In this document: piece by piece, positions 26,953 through 39,347 of the stretch
Layout: every line of letters begins with the position of its first letter
How positions within the stretch are numbered: position 1 is the first letter of the stretch
Assembly (NCBI GenBank): GCA_036872755.1
Contig: JAVHNS010000003.1
Coordinates: 1,674,001-1,738,000, forward strand
Direction: 5' to 3'
DNA length: 64,000 bases
DNA from: Orbilia blumenaviensis
Taxonomy: Eukaryota; Ascomycota; Orbiliomycetes; Orbiliales; Orbiliaceae
The notes under the pieces: model-generated
What the model saw: only the letters and a program-made list of their open reading frames with translations
Database searches by the model: none
What the model was told of the DNA's origin: nothing
Translations under genes and position numbers: made by a program

Positions 26953-28447
26953 TCAGCTTGTCGTATCAGCGTGCATGTAGAACCGCATCGCGGCATCGTT
27001 ATTCTGTCCCAACAGCACGATACCCTCGCGAGGCTAGCAGGTCATCAGCGATCATTCTTTAACGTAAATGTTCAATATCAACCTAACGTACCGGTGAAAA
27101 TTGCCTGAGCTTCACACCACCCTCCGACAAAACATCTGCCGTCTATGTATAACAACATGTAAGTAGACAAACCCCCCTAGGCAGGTGACAGGATGATAGG
27201 ATAATAGCAAGCGAATTATACCTTGTTATCCATGCTATAAGCTTGGCTATAGACGACCTCTGATATTCCGACTTGTGCGATTTTGACACTGCACGTCAAA
27301 CATGGGCAGCTAATGCGACCTCAGTATATGCATTCGCTACCGAATATTATGCAGAAAATTCCACTAGAGGTTTCGTCAAACTCACGTATCACAATACAAT
27401 ATTGAACCTTTCCCAATCCTCTCCCTTCCCGCTTCCAATAATGCATTCTCTTCAGCGTGTAGACAAAGACACGTCGACAACCCGGAACCACCTGCCGACG
27501 CACTATTACACCTCGCACCTACACCAAATTCACCAACAATTAGCCATAAACCCGTCTATTGTGATACTCTATTAAATCAACAGGATGACACATACACCCT
27601 CCGTCGTTGCAATTCGTTAACCCTCTGGGTGTACCATTGTATCCGGTGCTGATAACCCGTTTCTCTCGAACCAATACACACCCAACTCGTCGTTTCATAC
27701 AATTACTTCTCTGGGCCGCCAGGTTCGCTAGTTGCATGAAATATGCATCCCAAGTAGGCCGTAGCCGTGTTTCATCCACCAAATCGATAGATTTTAGATT
27801 TTCATAAAATGTTTCAAGAGATGTAGACGAGTTTAGGAGGTGAAGGGTTGCGCGAACGAATAGTGGTATCAAGCCAGTTCTCGGGTCGAACATATGCTTA
27901 TCGGCTTTTTCGACGAAGATCTCGAGAGTAGGCGTGGTTAGAGGAGGGTTATATGTTTTGCATCTATTACGAAATATAAGATATTAGAATTCCATTGTTA
28001 TTATCATTGTAGTGTGATAGGAGCCATACTTCTCAATATATCGCTTCCACCGCACGACTACGGGTGCGTCTACGCTGACAAGAATAAAAAACGGTCTTTT
28101 CAACAGAACTTCGAGCATCTCTTCATTTAATACGTCCGTTGTAACAAATTTCTGCTGCCATCTTGCTGTCACATATTCTAGCAACTCCTCAGTCGTTGAG
28201 AACGTAAGGTTTTCATTTTCGGAGAGACTTGTGACTACAGCACCATTAGTCGAATTGACATCTTCCTTTATTGTCGAGATGGCCGTAGGAGCGGCCAGCC
28301 GCAGTATCTGGAATCCGTATGTCTCGACGAGGAACTTCGCGACGGTATGCTTGCCAGCACATATAGCTTGTAACAACAGTTGTTAGTAAACAAGGTATTC
28401 CAAAAAGCACGGCCGTTCAACTTACTTCCACACAATCCAATGAACAT
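26953..28447 (-). CDS. DCD1: Deoxycytidylate (dCMP) deaminase
   Basis: Deaminates dCMP to dUMP, feeding dTMP synthesis. I reconstruct seven exons: 28447-28426, 28366-28030, 27963-27596, 27518-27386, 27309-27222, 27142-27092 and 27033-26953, giving 359 aa with all phases consistent. The first exon is only 22 nt. The N-terminal domain begins with a P-loop-like FIGLCGTICAGKHTVAKFL, as in fungal Dcd1. The deaminase domain carries CVLVREKRVISTGYNGTPRG, the zinc/catalytic HAE (H263, E265) and PCLTC (C290, C293). An extra Cys pair (GGCARC, C243/C246) is also typical of dCMP deaminases. The end reads QFSPPREGIVLL. If the last 58-nt intron (27091-27034) is not removed, the protein would end FSPVR instead; the spliced form fits the family better. 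Divergent from IMP3, with 355 bp between starts. Confidence 0.93.
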
Positions 28448-28802
28448 TGTCGCCAAATTACTCGATATAAATTTCTACAATCTCTATACTCTCTTCCAGT
28501 GAAACAAAGCTGAAGAATAAAAGTCGTGGAGCTTCCCCTAGAAAAAATTATTTCTAAAAAATGCGGAGAAACCGTGAATGGAATGCAGAATGCGGAACCG
28601 AATTCGAACCAAGGAAAACGAGTTTGGTGTTGGATCGCCCTGTGCCGCCACGTTTTTTTCGGCCGACAATTCTGGTTAATCCGATTCCAAAATATCCATC
28701 TCTGTCGCAAAATTTCTTTAAGCTTTCGCCAAACCACATCTCCAACTCCAACATTCACACTGCACCCTACGCGACCGCGATTGTGGACATCCACCGCCCA
28801 CC
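28448..28802. promoter_or_regulatory. Divergent promoter region DCD1/IMP3
   Basis: The 355 bp separating the two start codons must serve both genes. No clear TATA box is seen. Pairing of a nucleotide-metabolism gene with a ribosome-biogenesis gene would suit growth-linked expression, which is inference. Confidence 0.6.
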
Positions 28803-29469
28803 ATGGTCCGAAAACTTAAGCATCACGAGCAGCGGTACGTTAATATGCTATACTTGCATTCTTGATGTACTGTACTGATCACCAATCTAGGCTTCTCCGC
28901 AAAGTCGACTTTTTAACATGGAGCTCTGACAATAATCACCGAGAGCACGATATCATGCGCCGGTACCATATCCAGGACTCAGCAACATATCATAAATACA
29001 ATAAACTATGCGGTTCGGTTCGACAGCTGGCGCACAAGCTCGCCCAGTTACCGCCAGATGACGAGTTCAGGAGGAAGCACGAAGATATGCTGCTAGAAAA
29101 GCTCTTCATAATGGGAGTGCTGAATAGTAAGAGCAAGATGAGCGATGTGGAGAACAAAGTTAGTGTGGCGGCATTCTGCAGAAGGAGATTACCGATCATC
29201 ATGACAAGATTAAGGATGGCAGAGAACGTCCCAGCGGTAGGTCGCAGTCAGGGTCTGAAGCTTTTGGAGGTTTATCGCTAATGAACTACACGCAGGCTGT
29301 CAAATTCATCGAACAGGGCCACGTCAGGGTTGGACCGGAAGTCATAACTGATCCAGCTTTCCTGGTTACCAGGAACTTGGAGGACTTCGTCACCTGGGTC
29401 GATTCGTCGAAGATCAAGCGCAGTATCATGAAATACCGCGACAAGGTCGACGACTTCGATCTGTTGTAG
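28803..29469 (+). CDS. IMP3: U3 snoRNP protein IMP3
   Basis: Imp3 is an S4-domain protein of the SSU processome that helps U3 snoRNA pair with pre-rRNA in the nucleolus. Three exons, 28803-28834, 28891-29236 and 29296-29469, give 183 aa, the same length as the yeast protein as I recall it. The protein begins [19 protein letters not shown], as expected for the family. It continues with RDxxxxxRYHIQ-like residues ([23 protein letters not shown]) and [17 protein letters not shown]. The S4 RNA-binding domain runs from about 105 to 170 ([26 protein letters not shown]). The ending [28 protein letters not shown] is typical. The ATG sits in a good context (CACCATGG). The second intron is 59 nt, and the first (donor GTACGT) is 56 nt. 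Confidence 0.97.
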
Positions 29470-29788
29470 TGAGCGATCTTACTATCATGCTATATATCCA
29501 TATCACGACCGGAAGCGGGATTTGGCGTTTTAAGGACTGTACAACATGCACCCATGTCTAAAAGCGAATTTCAAGTTCAATTAATTTTTGTTAACACACT
29601 CATGGTCTTACCGAAACATATGTCGTATCAGTACATGGAAACGAGGCCAATCAACCTAGTGGTCCAAAGAACTAGCTGCTAAAGGAATAAAAAAAGAAAA
29701 GAAAACCCAGGAAAAGAGAAACTAGAAAAGCGAACAGTATACTGCCGAATATCGCAGAATTGACCGGCTGGCTCGAATAAATGGAACA
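29470..29788. other. Convergent 3' flank between IMP3 and ADP-ribosylglycohydrolase
   Basis: The 319 bp contain only 3' flanking DNA of two convergent genes, with an A-rich stretch at about 29686-29740. Nothing else is seen. Confidence 0.7.
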
Positions 29789-31321
29789 CTAATCCAACAG
29801 CCCCCACAAATTCTGAAACTTTGGCTTCTTAGCTGCCTTTTGACTAGCATCCAATTTCTCGAGGATCATTCTCATTAGTTCCTTCTCGCGTACTCGGACC
29901 TGTGCTTCATCTAGAAACCCGCGATTTCCGTCCGGAGCTGTATCAAGGTCTTCTGATGGGATGTATGTCTTGTCCGTGATAACACCAGACAGAATACACA
30001 TACCCTCTACTTTTTGTAGTAACCAGTCGTTGTATCTCAGCCCATCTCGCCACTCTGGCGCAATGGCCCTATGGCCAACGTACCCACCAACAAGGGCGCC
30101 TGCAACAGCACCATTGGTATCTAGAACCGTAAGTTAGAAAACCCAAAATCACGAGAATGCCCAAAACAGTTGTAAAACTTACCTGCATCTCCACCCATCA
30201 TAATCAATTTTGTAATCACACTCTTAAAATCATCCTTCCCCAACATCACCCTTCTCAGACACCAGACCGCCGAACCTAGTGCAATATATGTGTACCCTAA
30301 TCGTCTGTCATCGACAATTTGTCCACTATCCTTATCATTATACATCTTACTAGGGCTAATTTTGCAATAAGCATCATACTCCTCCCGATCGAACTTGTAA
30401 TCAAGTGGATTGCCTTCATCATCTTTCAGAATATATTCCTTGGAGTATGCATCCGTCCACTCCCATGCATGGTTCAAGTACTCATCAATCTGACTTTCGG
30501 TAGTCAGTTCCCCTTTCAGCAATGCACGTAGGATGCCAACGACAGCTACACAGGAAACCAAACACCTCGGATCTGCGTGTGTGACAATGGCGATATCGAC
30601 AGCGGCTTGATAGGTTTCCTCCAGCGTTTTGTTCACAAACATAGGCGCAATAATGGATGTACGCATCACTGCGCCATTGGCCGCGTTGACACACTTCGTA
30701 TTTATCCATCGACCTTTGGAGACCCCGGCGGGGTCAGAAAGGAAGTCTGTGTGGGTCACGACCATACCAACTGTATTTCCAATACCAAGGGGTAGGCGGT
30801 CAAGTGCACGGAGGCCCATCGAGATCCAGGTATGGAGGCGGGAGGCAAAATCCTTTTGTGAGAGTTCTCCGCTGTTATGGAGGTATGAAAGAAGGATCAA
30901 AAGCATTTGGTCGGTGTCATCGGTCCAAGCTCTACGTATATCATTTTTTCTATTAATATACCCCATTTTGGATGAAAGATTCCCTGCGAAGGTATAAATC
31001 GCCATATCGCTGTCTCACCTTTCTTCGAATCTCGCCCTGTGCCTGTCGACATATAGCGGGGTAGTGGGCTCTGTAAGCCTAAAGCTGGCCTTTGGGTATG
31101 CGTTTCGTGCCTGGATTCCAGACAAGAATTCTATATTGTTCACCTATTAAACCTCAATAGCTCATAGAATATAAATGCACATAGAAATAGTTGACCGTAC
31201 CCGTATAAAGCCCAATTGTGTCGCCTAGCGCATTTCCAATAGCGATTCCTTGTATCTTATCTACCAACACGTCTTTCGCTAGGCTGGCTGGGGCGCCTGT
31301 TGTTGAGGACGATGCGGCCAT
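29789..31321 (-). CDS. ADP-ribosylglycohydrolase (DraG/ARH family)
   Basis: Hydrolyses ADP-ribose linkages on proteins or related conjugates using a pair of Mg ions; the exact substrate is not predictable. Four exons, 31321-31201, 31130-31019, 30931-30183 and 30120-29789, give 437 aa with matching phases. The GTG-initiated extension upstream of 31321 is not used. Family signatures are present: GIAIGNALGDTIGLYTEFLSG at about 26-46, the metal motif WTDDTD (80-85), GNTVG, NGAVMR, ITHADPRC-like IVTHADPRC, and the second metal motif GGDADTNGAVAGALVGG (324-340). Metal ligands expected from the family are T81, D82, D83, D326, D328 and T329, and all are present, so the enzyme looks active. There is no signal peptide, so it is probably cytosolic. 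Both 31201 and 30183 junctions are needed to restore key motifs (LYTEF and GGDADTNG). Confidence 0.95.
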
Positions 31322-31595
31322 TATTGTTCTAGAGAGTAATACCACACTACTGATGAAGTCTAAGGAAGGAAATCCCGGGTGTGGCGAGGAGTAATAATGG
31401 TTAAGATATCTCTTGAATTCCTCGTGGGTTACGTAGGACGTAACGTGGTTATCCCCGCAGCCTTGTGCACGTTTTGTGTTGTCGCGTGTTAAGATCCAAC
31501 AAACCGGTCGGGATATCCGTCGATGTAGGATATAAAAGAGCGAATCGAATCTAGGACTCTACACTAAAAGATAGACTTTTCGTTTGCCCGGCGTT

Positions 31596-31909
31596 ATGGA
31601 GCTACTTAAGTATCTTTCAGCAGAGGCCAAGATGATAGAGGGACGGATTAAAGTGTAGCGGAGCCTACGTAAGAACCTAACGTTGGGACACGGCCGTCTT
31701 CGCGGTAATATACTTTTCGAAAGGCGTGCGTGTATACGTTCCGCGCTGGTCAGATTGAATCATACAAGGCCAAGCTGAAGCCTCGTAGCGGGATTCTAGA
31801 GCCACCTATCGATAGCCAAGCCTTTGTGCCTCTTTTATGCCTAGTGGATAGCCTTGATCGTGGGGTTTTAGCCAATATTGATATTTGTGGAGGCGAGGTT
31901 GCAAATTAA
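31596..31909 (+). pseudogene. Possible coding relic, unknown family
   Basis: A plus-strand frame from an ATG at 31596 reads MELLKYLSAEAKMIEGRIKV, meets a TAG, then continues RSLRKNLTLGHGRLRGNILFERRA. In another frame the sequence continues into AGQIESYKAKLKPRSGILE and PLLCLVDSLDRGVLANIDICGGEVAN, ending at 31909. The amino-acid texture looks more like protein than chance AT-rich DNA, but I cannot name a family. Chance open frames remain a real alternative. Confidence 0.25.
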
Positions 31910-34636
31910 TTATGAGTGTTCAAGCTTGTTGGGGTCCAAAGATTCATACGTGCACTTTGGCACACTTTTAGTAACGTTAGGATTCGATTCACACAGATAT
32001 AGCGCGCATCGATTCACGGCGCAGTATAGCGATAGCTATTAGCTGTTCTTCTAGGTAGGCTAGAATTCGAGGCTCGTCGATTAATTCAGGTCCCAGTCTG
32101 TGCCATATCCCGGCATTTCCATCTTTAAGGGAGCTGTATCGACGGGAACGGAACGAGGCAGGTCTGGGGCACTCTTTGATCCAGATACATGCACACCAAC
32201 AAATAATAAACACATGTCGATATCCGTCTGCACTCAATCTTTTCTGTCTAAGCGTCCAAATGATTGGAAGGGTGAAAAAGCTTGACCCACGCCACTAGGT
32301 CTCGAAACACTTGCACTACTTCGCCTTTGCCGCCGCTACAGGCGCCCATGGCGGACCGTAGAATAGGACTGGTAGGTGGTCAACTCGCATTTCTCTGTCA
32401 AATGCAGAATCTCGATCCTGCAGACGGGCTTCTCGCCAACGGCCGGGTGGATAAATATCTTGACAGTTGCGTGTGCATACATATACATACATACCCGCCG
32501 ACATAGCACGTTGTTTTTCCTGTTGACGGATCTAGGTGTTGAATCAGGAGAGGATGGGAAACGTTAAGATGTTTGAGATTTGGCAGGAAAGGGTTTCAGA
32601 ACCACCAACCGCTCACTCTGATTAGTCGACTGCCCCTTTGGCCCTTCCCGAGTAGGAGGCGAGATTTTCTCGCTCAGGAGATGAGGAACAAACACCAATT
32701 TTTCGAGAAAAGAAAGTGGTGAGCTCGAGGGAAGATTCCGAGTTCTTTTTGTGATCGGACCATATGTGGCCGTTGTTCTGCTGATACGGGGTAGAAATTG
32801 CTCGATATTTCGGTTCGCGATATTCCATGCCGAAAGAAAACCGGCCTTAATGAGTGTTACCAAAATTAACCCTTTCAACTTGGCACGAGATTCCTTTCGC
32901 TGCAGGTACAAGTTTGCCGTACCAGGCTCAGGCTGTTTTTTGCACTGCCAACGTAACCAGAGCACTTTGGCTCGGAGACTTCTACATATGGGGTGGTGGC
33001 TATGGGCACAGTACGCCGGGCTTCCCAAGCTGAAAAAATTGAGCGGGTGACGACAAATGGGGAATGTCTTGTGCAAGGGGTCTAGCTATTTTTTGCATCA
33101 AATTCGACCAGGGTTAGTTCCCCCAGAGATGATGGAGGACCCAAGCGAAGTGACCTCAGACATGCTAAGGAAATTGACGGCGATGTGACTTGACATTTTG
33201 GTTGAGGTAGGGATGCGGGATGTTTGGGTAGATTGATGCCTCGTAGATGCGTTCATACGCATGTCATCGGGGGAGGCCACGCATGCCTGTTCGTGATGAT
33301 GCAGGTATGTGTATGATATCGTGAGGAGGGCCCACAAGGACGTTTTGAACGGTTGGGAATCCCGTCGACACACCATGTATAAGCTTTCGCAAGGTGGTAT
33401 TCGAAGGAAGGCTCGAAGCAAGCTAGCATCTCGTGCATGCGGCCAGAGAGTCGGAGACGCCTAATGATTGGATTGCGCCAGATGGAACTCGCTAGGATGG
33501 TCGAGCGCTGGAATAGTCCTGGGGAGGGAGAAAGTCGCTAAATCGAGGACCATACAGCCCTAAGCCAGAAAGTGCACTCTCATCCAGGGTCAGGCCAAGA
33601 GAGAGAGAGACCCTGCCCGGGGAATATTGCTTCTTCTTCCCCTTTGTACGGAGCTTCACATTTTTCTGGTTAAACCATTTTCTCCTTCTTGTTCTCCCTT
33701 GTTTTTTTTTCCACTTCTCAAGCAACCAAAATACCATTTCTTTTCAATTCTTGTTGATTTTGTGTATAGAAACATTCGTTTTCCTTTCTCTCTCTCGTTA
33801 TTTCCTAGTCGTTCGTCCATTTCCTTATTTTCAGTCCTTTGCATTGGCGTTTCAATTCTGTGCATATTTCTCCCTTCATTCGCCTGTATCTGGACTTCCC
33901 CCGACGGCAGGCTCCTGGACTGTTGAAATCATCGACAGTTGTGCTTCAGATCAATTATCAGAGTAGAACTTGGGGCTCAGAGACAGCTTGGACTTCTCTT
34001 GGACCACTTTCTTCCTAATTCTCTCTTACATCAGTAAAGTACCTGTCCTCGGGCTGGATTAGTAGAAACTTACCATTTCAAATATCACTTGCCCCCCATC
34101 CCAATCAGCAGGTTGCGAGCCATCGACGCATCAAAAAAGAAGTCACCGCCTCACAAAGACTCGGGTAACTGCAAGCCCACCTGCCCAATCCATTCATTTG
34201 CATAGGGCTGCCCTGTGAAGAAGCAGCAGAAGGAAGACCAGTACTCGTGTCACACACCTGTCCAAGTCCACGGCCACACCGCTTGCCCCGTTGGACCTGT
34301 CGTCTATAAAATCGCCTGCCAAGATTTACGGCTGAGCACAGTGTTAGCGTTTTTTCCCAGTGGAACTTGACCGGGTGCCTTAGCTTGCTCTTCTTTTATA
34401 TATTAAAGAGGGCCGAAATATCTTTCTACTTGTCCAGGGTCTTGCTGTGCTCAATGATCTTTTAGATCTCTTGGGTTTTCTTGTGGGTTGTGACATTTGA
34501 CGTTGCTGAACCTCGATAGTTGGGTTTCATTGACAGTACCTAGTTGCTTCCCCTGTGGAAGGTCTTCCTCAACCTAACCTCATCGCTTCTCCCCTTTAAC
34601 ATCATCTCACATATACAAGCAGCTTGTTGGTGGATT

Positions 34637-34691
34637 AAGGTCCTCTTCCTTTTTTCCTTTTCCTTTTCTCTTTCTTTCCTTTTAACTTCAT
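34637..34691 (+). promoter_or_regulatory. Pyrimidine-rich tract upstream of the FLC/TRP-like start
   Basis: An almost pure C/T stretch, mainly CTTTT and CCTTTT units, lies about 35-85 nt before the ATG at 34724. Such CT-rich stretches are common just upstream of transcription start or in leaders of well-expressed fungal genes. Its role here is inferred from position only. Confidence 0.5.
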
Positions 34692-34723
34692 ACGACAAAA
34701 AAACAACAACAATATAAACAACG

Positions 34724-37136
34724 ATGTTACGACTATCTAGAGTATCGCTGTTTTCAGCACTCGCACTCTTCGGTGCCCTGCAGGTCCAGGCCGATAACGA
34801 TGTTCTCTCAACAAGTGGATTCGCATCCTGCGGTTCTTCAGAATCCGATATTGTCGTCCGAAACTTTATGGTCGAATACGACAGAACAAACATGACAGTC
34901 AAATTCAACGTTGCTGGAGAGTCGAAACGACAACAGGAGGTTATTGCAGACCTGGTAGTTACGGCTTATGGGAGGGAGGTTTACAGGGAGTCATTTGATC
35001 CGTGTGAAAAGGATATTCCTTTCCTGTGTCCGGGTATGGTATTGAAAAGAACCATATGTTTTTTCTTCAAGATAGTTACTAATATGGTAGTATAGTCCCT
35101 GCTGGAAACTTCTCCGCTGCTGGAAATCTTCCCATTCCCCAGCAATTCGCAGATCAGATTCCTGCTATCGCTTTCACGATTCCGGATCTCGACGGCTTGG
35201 CTAAGCTTGAACTGAAAGCAAAGAATGGAACCGACGGTGGCACAACTCTCGCTTGTCTTCAGTCTAGTGTTAGGAATGGTAAGACCGCGGAACAGCCCGC
35301 TGTCACTTGGGTCACAGCTGGTATCGCCGGAGCCGCTGCTATTCTCGGATCTGTCTCAATAATTTCGTCGGCTGCTGGCCTTGGAGCCGGTGGTTCCAGC
35401 GGTGGTTCCAGCGGCCCTTCGCCAAATATTGTCGATGTTGTTCTCTGGTTCCAATTCGTCTCTACCAACGGGATGTTGAGCGTCAACTATCCGCCAGTTT
35501 ACAGGGCTTTCACAAAGAACTTTGCTTGGTCGACTGGTCTGATTCCATGGAATGACATGCAACGTAGTATCGACCAATTCAGATCCAAGACTGGAGGAAA
35601 TGTTACCAGGTCATCTTTCGATCTCCTGAGGAATACGACTTTGGTTTATACCTCTGACGTCTCGAGCTCGAGCCTGAAAAAGCGTGCCGTTGACCTTTGG
35701 GGCTCTTTGCTTAAGAGAGCGCCACTTGATTTGGAGACCAGTATCAATGGAACTACTCTTGGCTCGTCTTCCGCGAACAATGGCGAGGAAGATAGCGGTT
35801 TCATGAAGCAGGTCCATGGCATTGAAGCCTATGTCGAGACTCTGTCCATTCCAAACACCAATACCTTCATGACTGTCCTCCTCATCTTCTTGATTGTCCT
35901 CGCTGGCGTTGCCGTTCTTATCTTGCTCTTCAAGGTCATTTTGGAACTCTATGCTCTCTGCGGAAAGTTGAACAAGCCACTTGCCAGTTTCCGAAAGAGG
36001 TACTGGACATTCCTTCTGGGAACTATGGTTCGCATTGTAAGTTATCCTGTCTAGTATACTTATAAATATCGAGTTGCTAACTTCTTTTATAGATCCTCTT
36101 GATGTATGGTATTTGGGTCATATATTGTCTCTACCAATTCAAGCGGGGGGATTCCTGGGCTGCCAACCTTCTCGCCGGCGCTACTCTTGCCATCTTCACT
36201 GGTGTCCTGATTTTCTTCGTTTTCCGAGTTACCAAGCTTGCCAAAAAAGCCAAGAAACTTGAGGCCCAGGGTGAAAATCTTCTCGAAGATAAGAGCAATC
36301 TCCGCAAGTATGGTCTCTTTTATGACCAGTACAAGTCCACTTTCTGGTGGATGTTTATTCCATTCATTGTCTATCTCTTCGCCAAGGGTGCCATCATCGC
36401 TCTTGGTAGCGGGAACGGCCTTATCCAGTCCAGTGGACAGCTTGCTTGCGAGCTTATCCTCTTCGCATTCCTCGTTATCGGCCGTCCTTTCAACAGCAAG
36501 GCCGGAAATGTCATTAATATCTTCATTGCGGTCGTCCGTGTCATCTCTGTCGCCTGCGTCCTGATCTTCACGGAGCAGCTTAGAATTTCTCAGACTACCA
36601 CCACCGTTACCGGTGTCGTCCTCATCGTTGTCCAATCCCTCCTCACTGGCCTCCTTGCCATCCTCATTGCAGTCAACGCCATCATAATTTGCTGCAAGAC
36701 CAACTATTACACTAAGCGTCGCCACAACCGTGAGAAACTTGCGGAAGAAGCCAAGATCAGAGACGCATTCAACCCTCACGACCGACGAGCCTCCATCATG
36801 GGCCCCAACGCCTTCGGCACCTATAACACTGATGGCAAAGGAAAATATCAACCAACCCCGACTCGCGATGAATTTCATTTGGATGAGATGTATCCACCAC
36901 CACGCGGTACTTACATGCCACCACCACACGATCGTGATGGTTCACCAATCCCACACCCATATGGCAGGGATGGCCACGAACGATCCTTCAGCGGTGAACG
37001 TCAAATGGACTACGTCAACAACAGCCGGCAAAGTCTGATAGGAAGCGCAGCTCCAATGAGCCACCAGCCGCTACAGGACAATCGGTTCCCGCCGACTTCA
37101 TATGATGAATACCGCGGGAACCCTCAAAGGTGGTAA
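34724..37136 (+). CDS. FLC/TRP-like multi-pass membrane protein
   Basis: Three exons, 34724-35033, 35096-36036 and 36093-37136, give 764 aa with consistent phases. A signal peptide (about 1-24, LFSALALFGALQVQA) precedes an extracytosolic ML-like domain with paired Cys (about 25-165). A hydrophobic segment at 173-198 and a glycine/serine linker follow. A multi-span TRP-like domain then runs from about 300 to 590, including TFMTVLLIFLIVLAGVAVLILL, KSTFWWMFIPFIVYLF and GRPFNSKAGNVINIFIAVVRV. The last about 120 residues are a cytosolic Pro/His-rich tail with possible phosphosites (RRASIMGP, SRQSLIGS). This is the ML-like plus TRP-like architecture of fungal Flc/Pkd2 proteins, linked to calcium homeostasis, flavin transport and cell-wall integrity in ER or plasma membrane. 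Which paralogue it is cannot be decided here. KR sites near 275-290 may be trypsin-like processing sites, but that is uncertain. Confidence 0.92.
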
Positions 37137-39347
37137 ACAAAAATCAGACACTATAATACAGAAAAATAAAACCAGAGTTACAGATTGAGTTAAATTATAT
37201 CCTCGGCGTTCTTGTTTTCCTCATCTATATACCACTACTACCTGTCCTTAAAAAATCATTGTTTGCATATCACACCCTCAAGTAAGAGCATACAGTACAT
37301 TACATAAAGGGGAAAGGGGGGAACTGGTTTTTTTACTGCTTGCACTTTGTTGTTCCTGTCTTTAGCATTTTTAGCGGGGTCTTTTTTTTTTCTTTGATTA
37401 TTCTTTTCTCTCTTCATCATTGGAATTCATAATTTCTAAGTCTTACTCTCACCCTCTTGTCATCACCAATGCCCGAGAACATAGCCACATCCTGTACCAC
37501 CTCCCATCCGTATTCACCTTTTTTTCTTCCTTTCCATTTGTACATTGTAACCACACTTTTTCTACATAAAAACCAAAAAAGATTTAATACATTTCCCATA
37601 AAAAAGGCACCTTCAGGCCATCCCAACAAATACTCGAAAGAAAAGAAAATTAGAAAGTCCCAGGCCAGGGGTCGGAAAAACCCCACAAGCCACATCCGTC
37701 GGTACAGCCCTGGACACGATTTCGAACACACACAAACGTCACGTGTTTCATGACCGTGCCGTCCAAAGTCGGAGGGTTCCCCTGCGTCAGTGTTAGGATT
37801 CGATGGTGCACTGCCTATCAAGAAAGTATAGTATAAAGTATACTTAGTACGTCATCCATATAAGCATTTGCACTACCGGGATCTCGCTTAAAACGACCCA
37901 AGCAGTCTTGAACTAGTGGGGTTTTTCTTGGTGGCATATCCGAATGGGTGGTATTGCCTATATAGACAAGGTTGGGATACCCATGGCCAAAATCGTAAGT
38001 GTAATAGATTAAGATAATTAAGCAATGAATTTTGGGTTGCATAGTACTATAATACGATAGAGATTGGTATATTCAGATGCATTATTGTTTTACAAACGAT
38101 TATACTATAACTATATTAATATACCACTATTACGCCTTCTTTCTTGCTTAGATTTGTAGTTAGGTATTTATTAAGTTTAAAGTGGGTCACTCGGGAACGG
38201 GTTGCTAACACACCAAAGCCCGATGCGACGATAGCTCGATAGTCTAGTAATACCTTCACCATATCATGCACTAGTGCTGATTAATAAGGCCGTCACGCAA
38301 TTGTGCAAATTACGGCCTTCAACCAAAAGCATAAGGCGCAAGCGCAAGTGAGCAGCATTTTCAAGAGGGTGTTACATTAACATTCATGAACTAGGGATTA
38401 TGGAATATAGAAATCAGCGAGGCCAAGCTCTCAATATCCTGCCAAATATTTCCTGCAAATTTAGCTGCAGAATGCTGTATACATATGTACATGTTCCAAG
38501 TAATTCGGTGAGGGTTCAGAATGGATCGGCCAAGTAATATAATATCAACAGTAAAAAGACTACAGAATGCTGGCGGCGAAACGGTCTCATATAGAAATAA
38601 TATTACTAAGTTTATGAAGTGCCTCCGCGGCCCCGCGACGCGAGCCAACCTGATAAAAAAAACATACTTGAAGTAGTCTAAATCATACTGATGATTTGAA
38701 ACCAGATTAAATTAGATTTACGATCATGAGATCTCCTTATATATATAGTAAATACGTAGCCCCGTTATATCAACCTAATTATTCACTAGACTAAAGAAGG
38801 TTCGTCGTGTATTGGTTGCATAATATCGTCCTCGGGGTCACATTTATGGGCGAAGTTGGAGTGCCAAAATTTCTTGCATAATAACACGCTTCAACACATT
38901 ACATTACATAGACCTCAATGAGAATAAAACCATTATACAATGATAGCCTATACCCCAAACTAGCTTATAACCTTATATCACCCTATGAGCTGGTCTCGCA
39001 ACGAGGCTGGTTTACGAGACCACCATAAACCAAAATTATTGCCTAGTATGCTGTTTTGCGCGAAAGGCGCTAAAGCTCAAAAGGACCCTTATGCGCTATG
39101 GGAAAGTGAACCATTTAGGAAACATATATATTCATCCAGAAATATCTAGTCTAGGTATATGTATCCATTCTGTTCTGTTCATGATAGAAAAAATAGTAGT
39201 GGTTGGAACCGGGTTACAATCATAAGCATAACTTTCGCATCCACAGATTTCCAAAGCCGCGTTTTTGGAGTCTTTATCCTCCGCTCAACAATAGCAGCAT
39301 GTTCAACATTATTTTCATGAATACAGCACTTCTTATTTTTTCTGGAT
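37137..39347. other. 2.2-kb AT-rich spacer
   Basis: The left part is the 3' flank of the FLC/TRP-like gene and the right part is the 3' flank of the Egh16-like gene. From about 37800 to 39200 it is very AT-rich with no open frame worth reporting. It contains the imperfect inverted repeat TGGTCTCG...CGAGACCA at 38991-39022. Confidence 0.6.

Larger units (their letters stand above)
31322..34723. other. 3.4-kb spacer and long leader of the FLC/TRP-like gene
   Basis: No intact gene is supported. A possible coding relic lies at 31596-31909 and is listed separately. The region 33620-33860 is strongly pyrimidine-rich. The right end is the 5' region of the membrane protein starting at 34724. Frames such as 32564-33076 (-) and 32751-33050 (+) overlap on opposite strands and carry no motif. 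Confidence 0.5.

Noticed and set aside
36087..36929. 280-codon minus-strand frame
   Set aside because: Antisense shadow of the third exon of the FLC/TRP-like gene, whose reading is strongly supported by membrane segments and family motifs.
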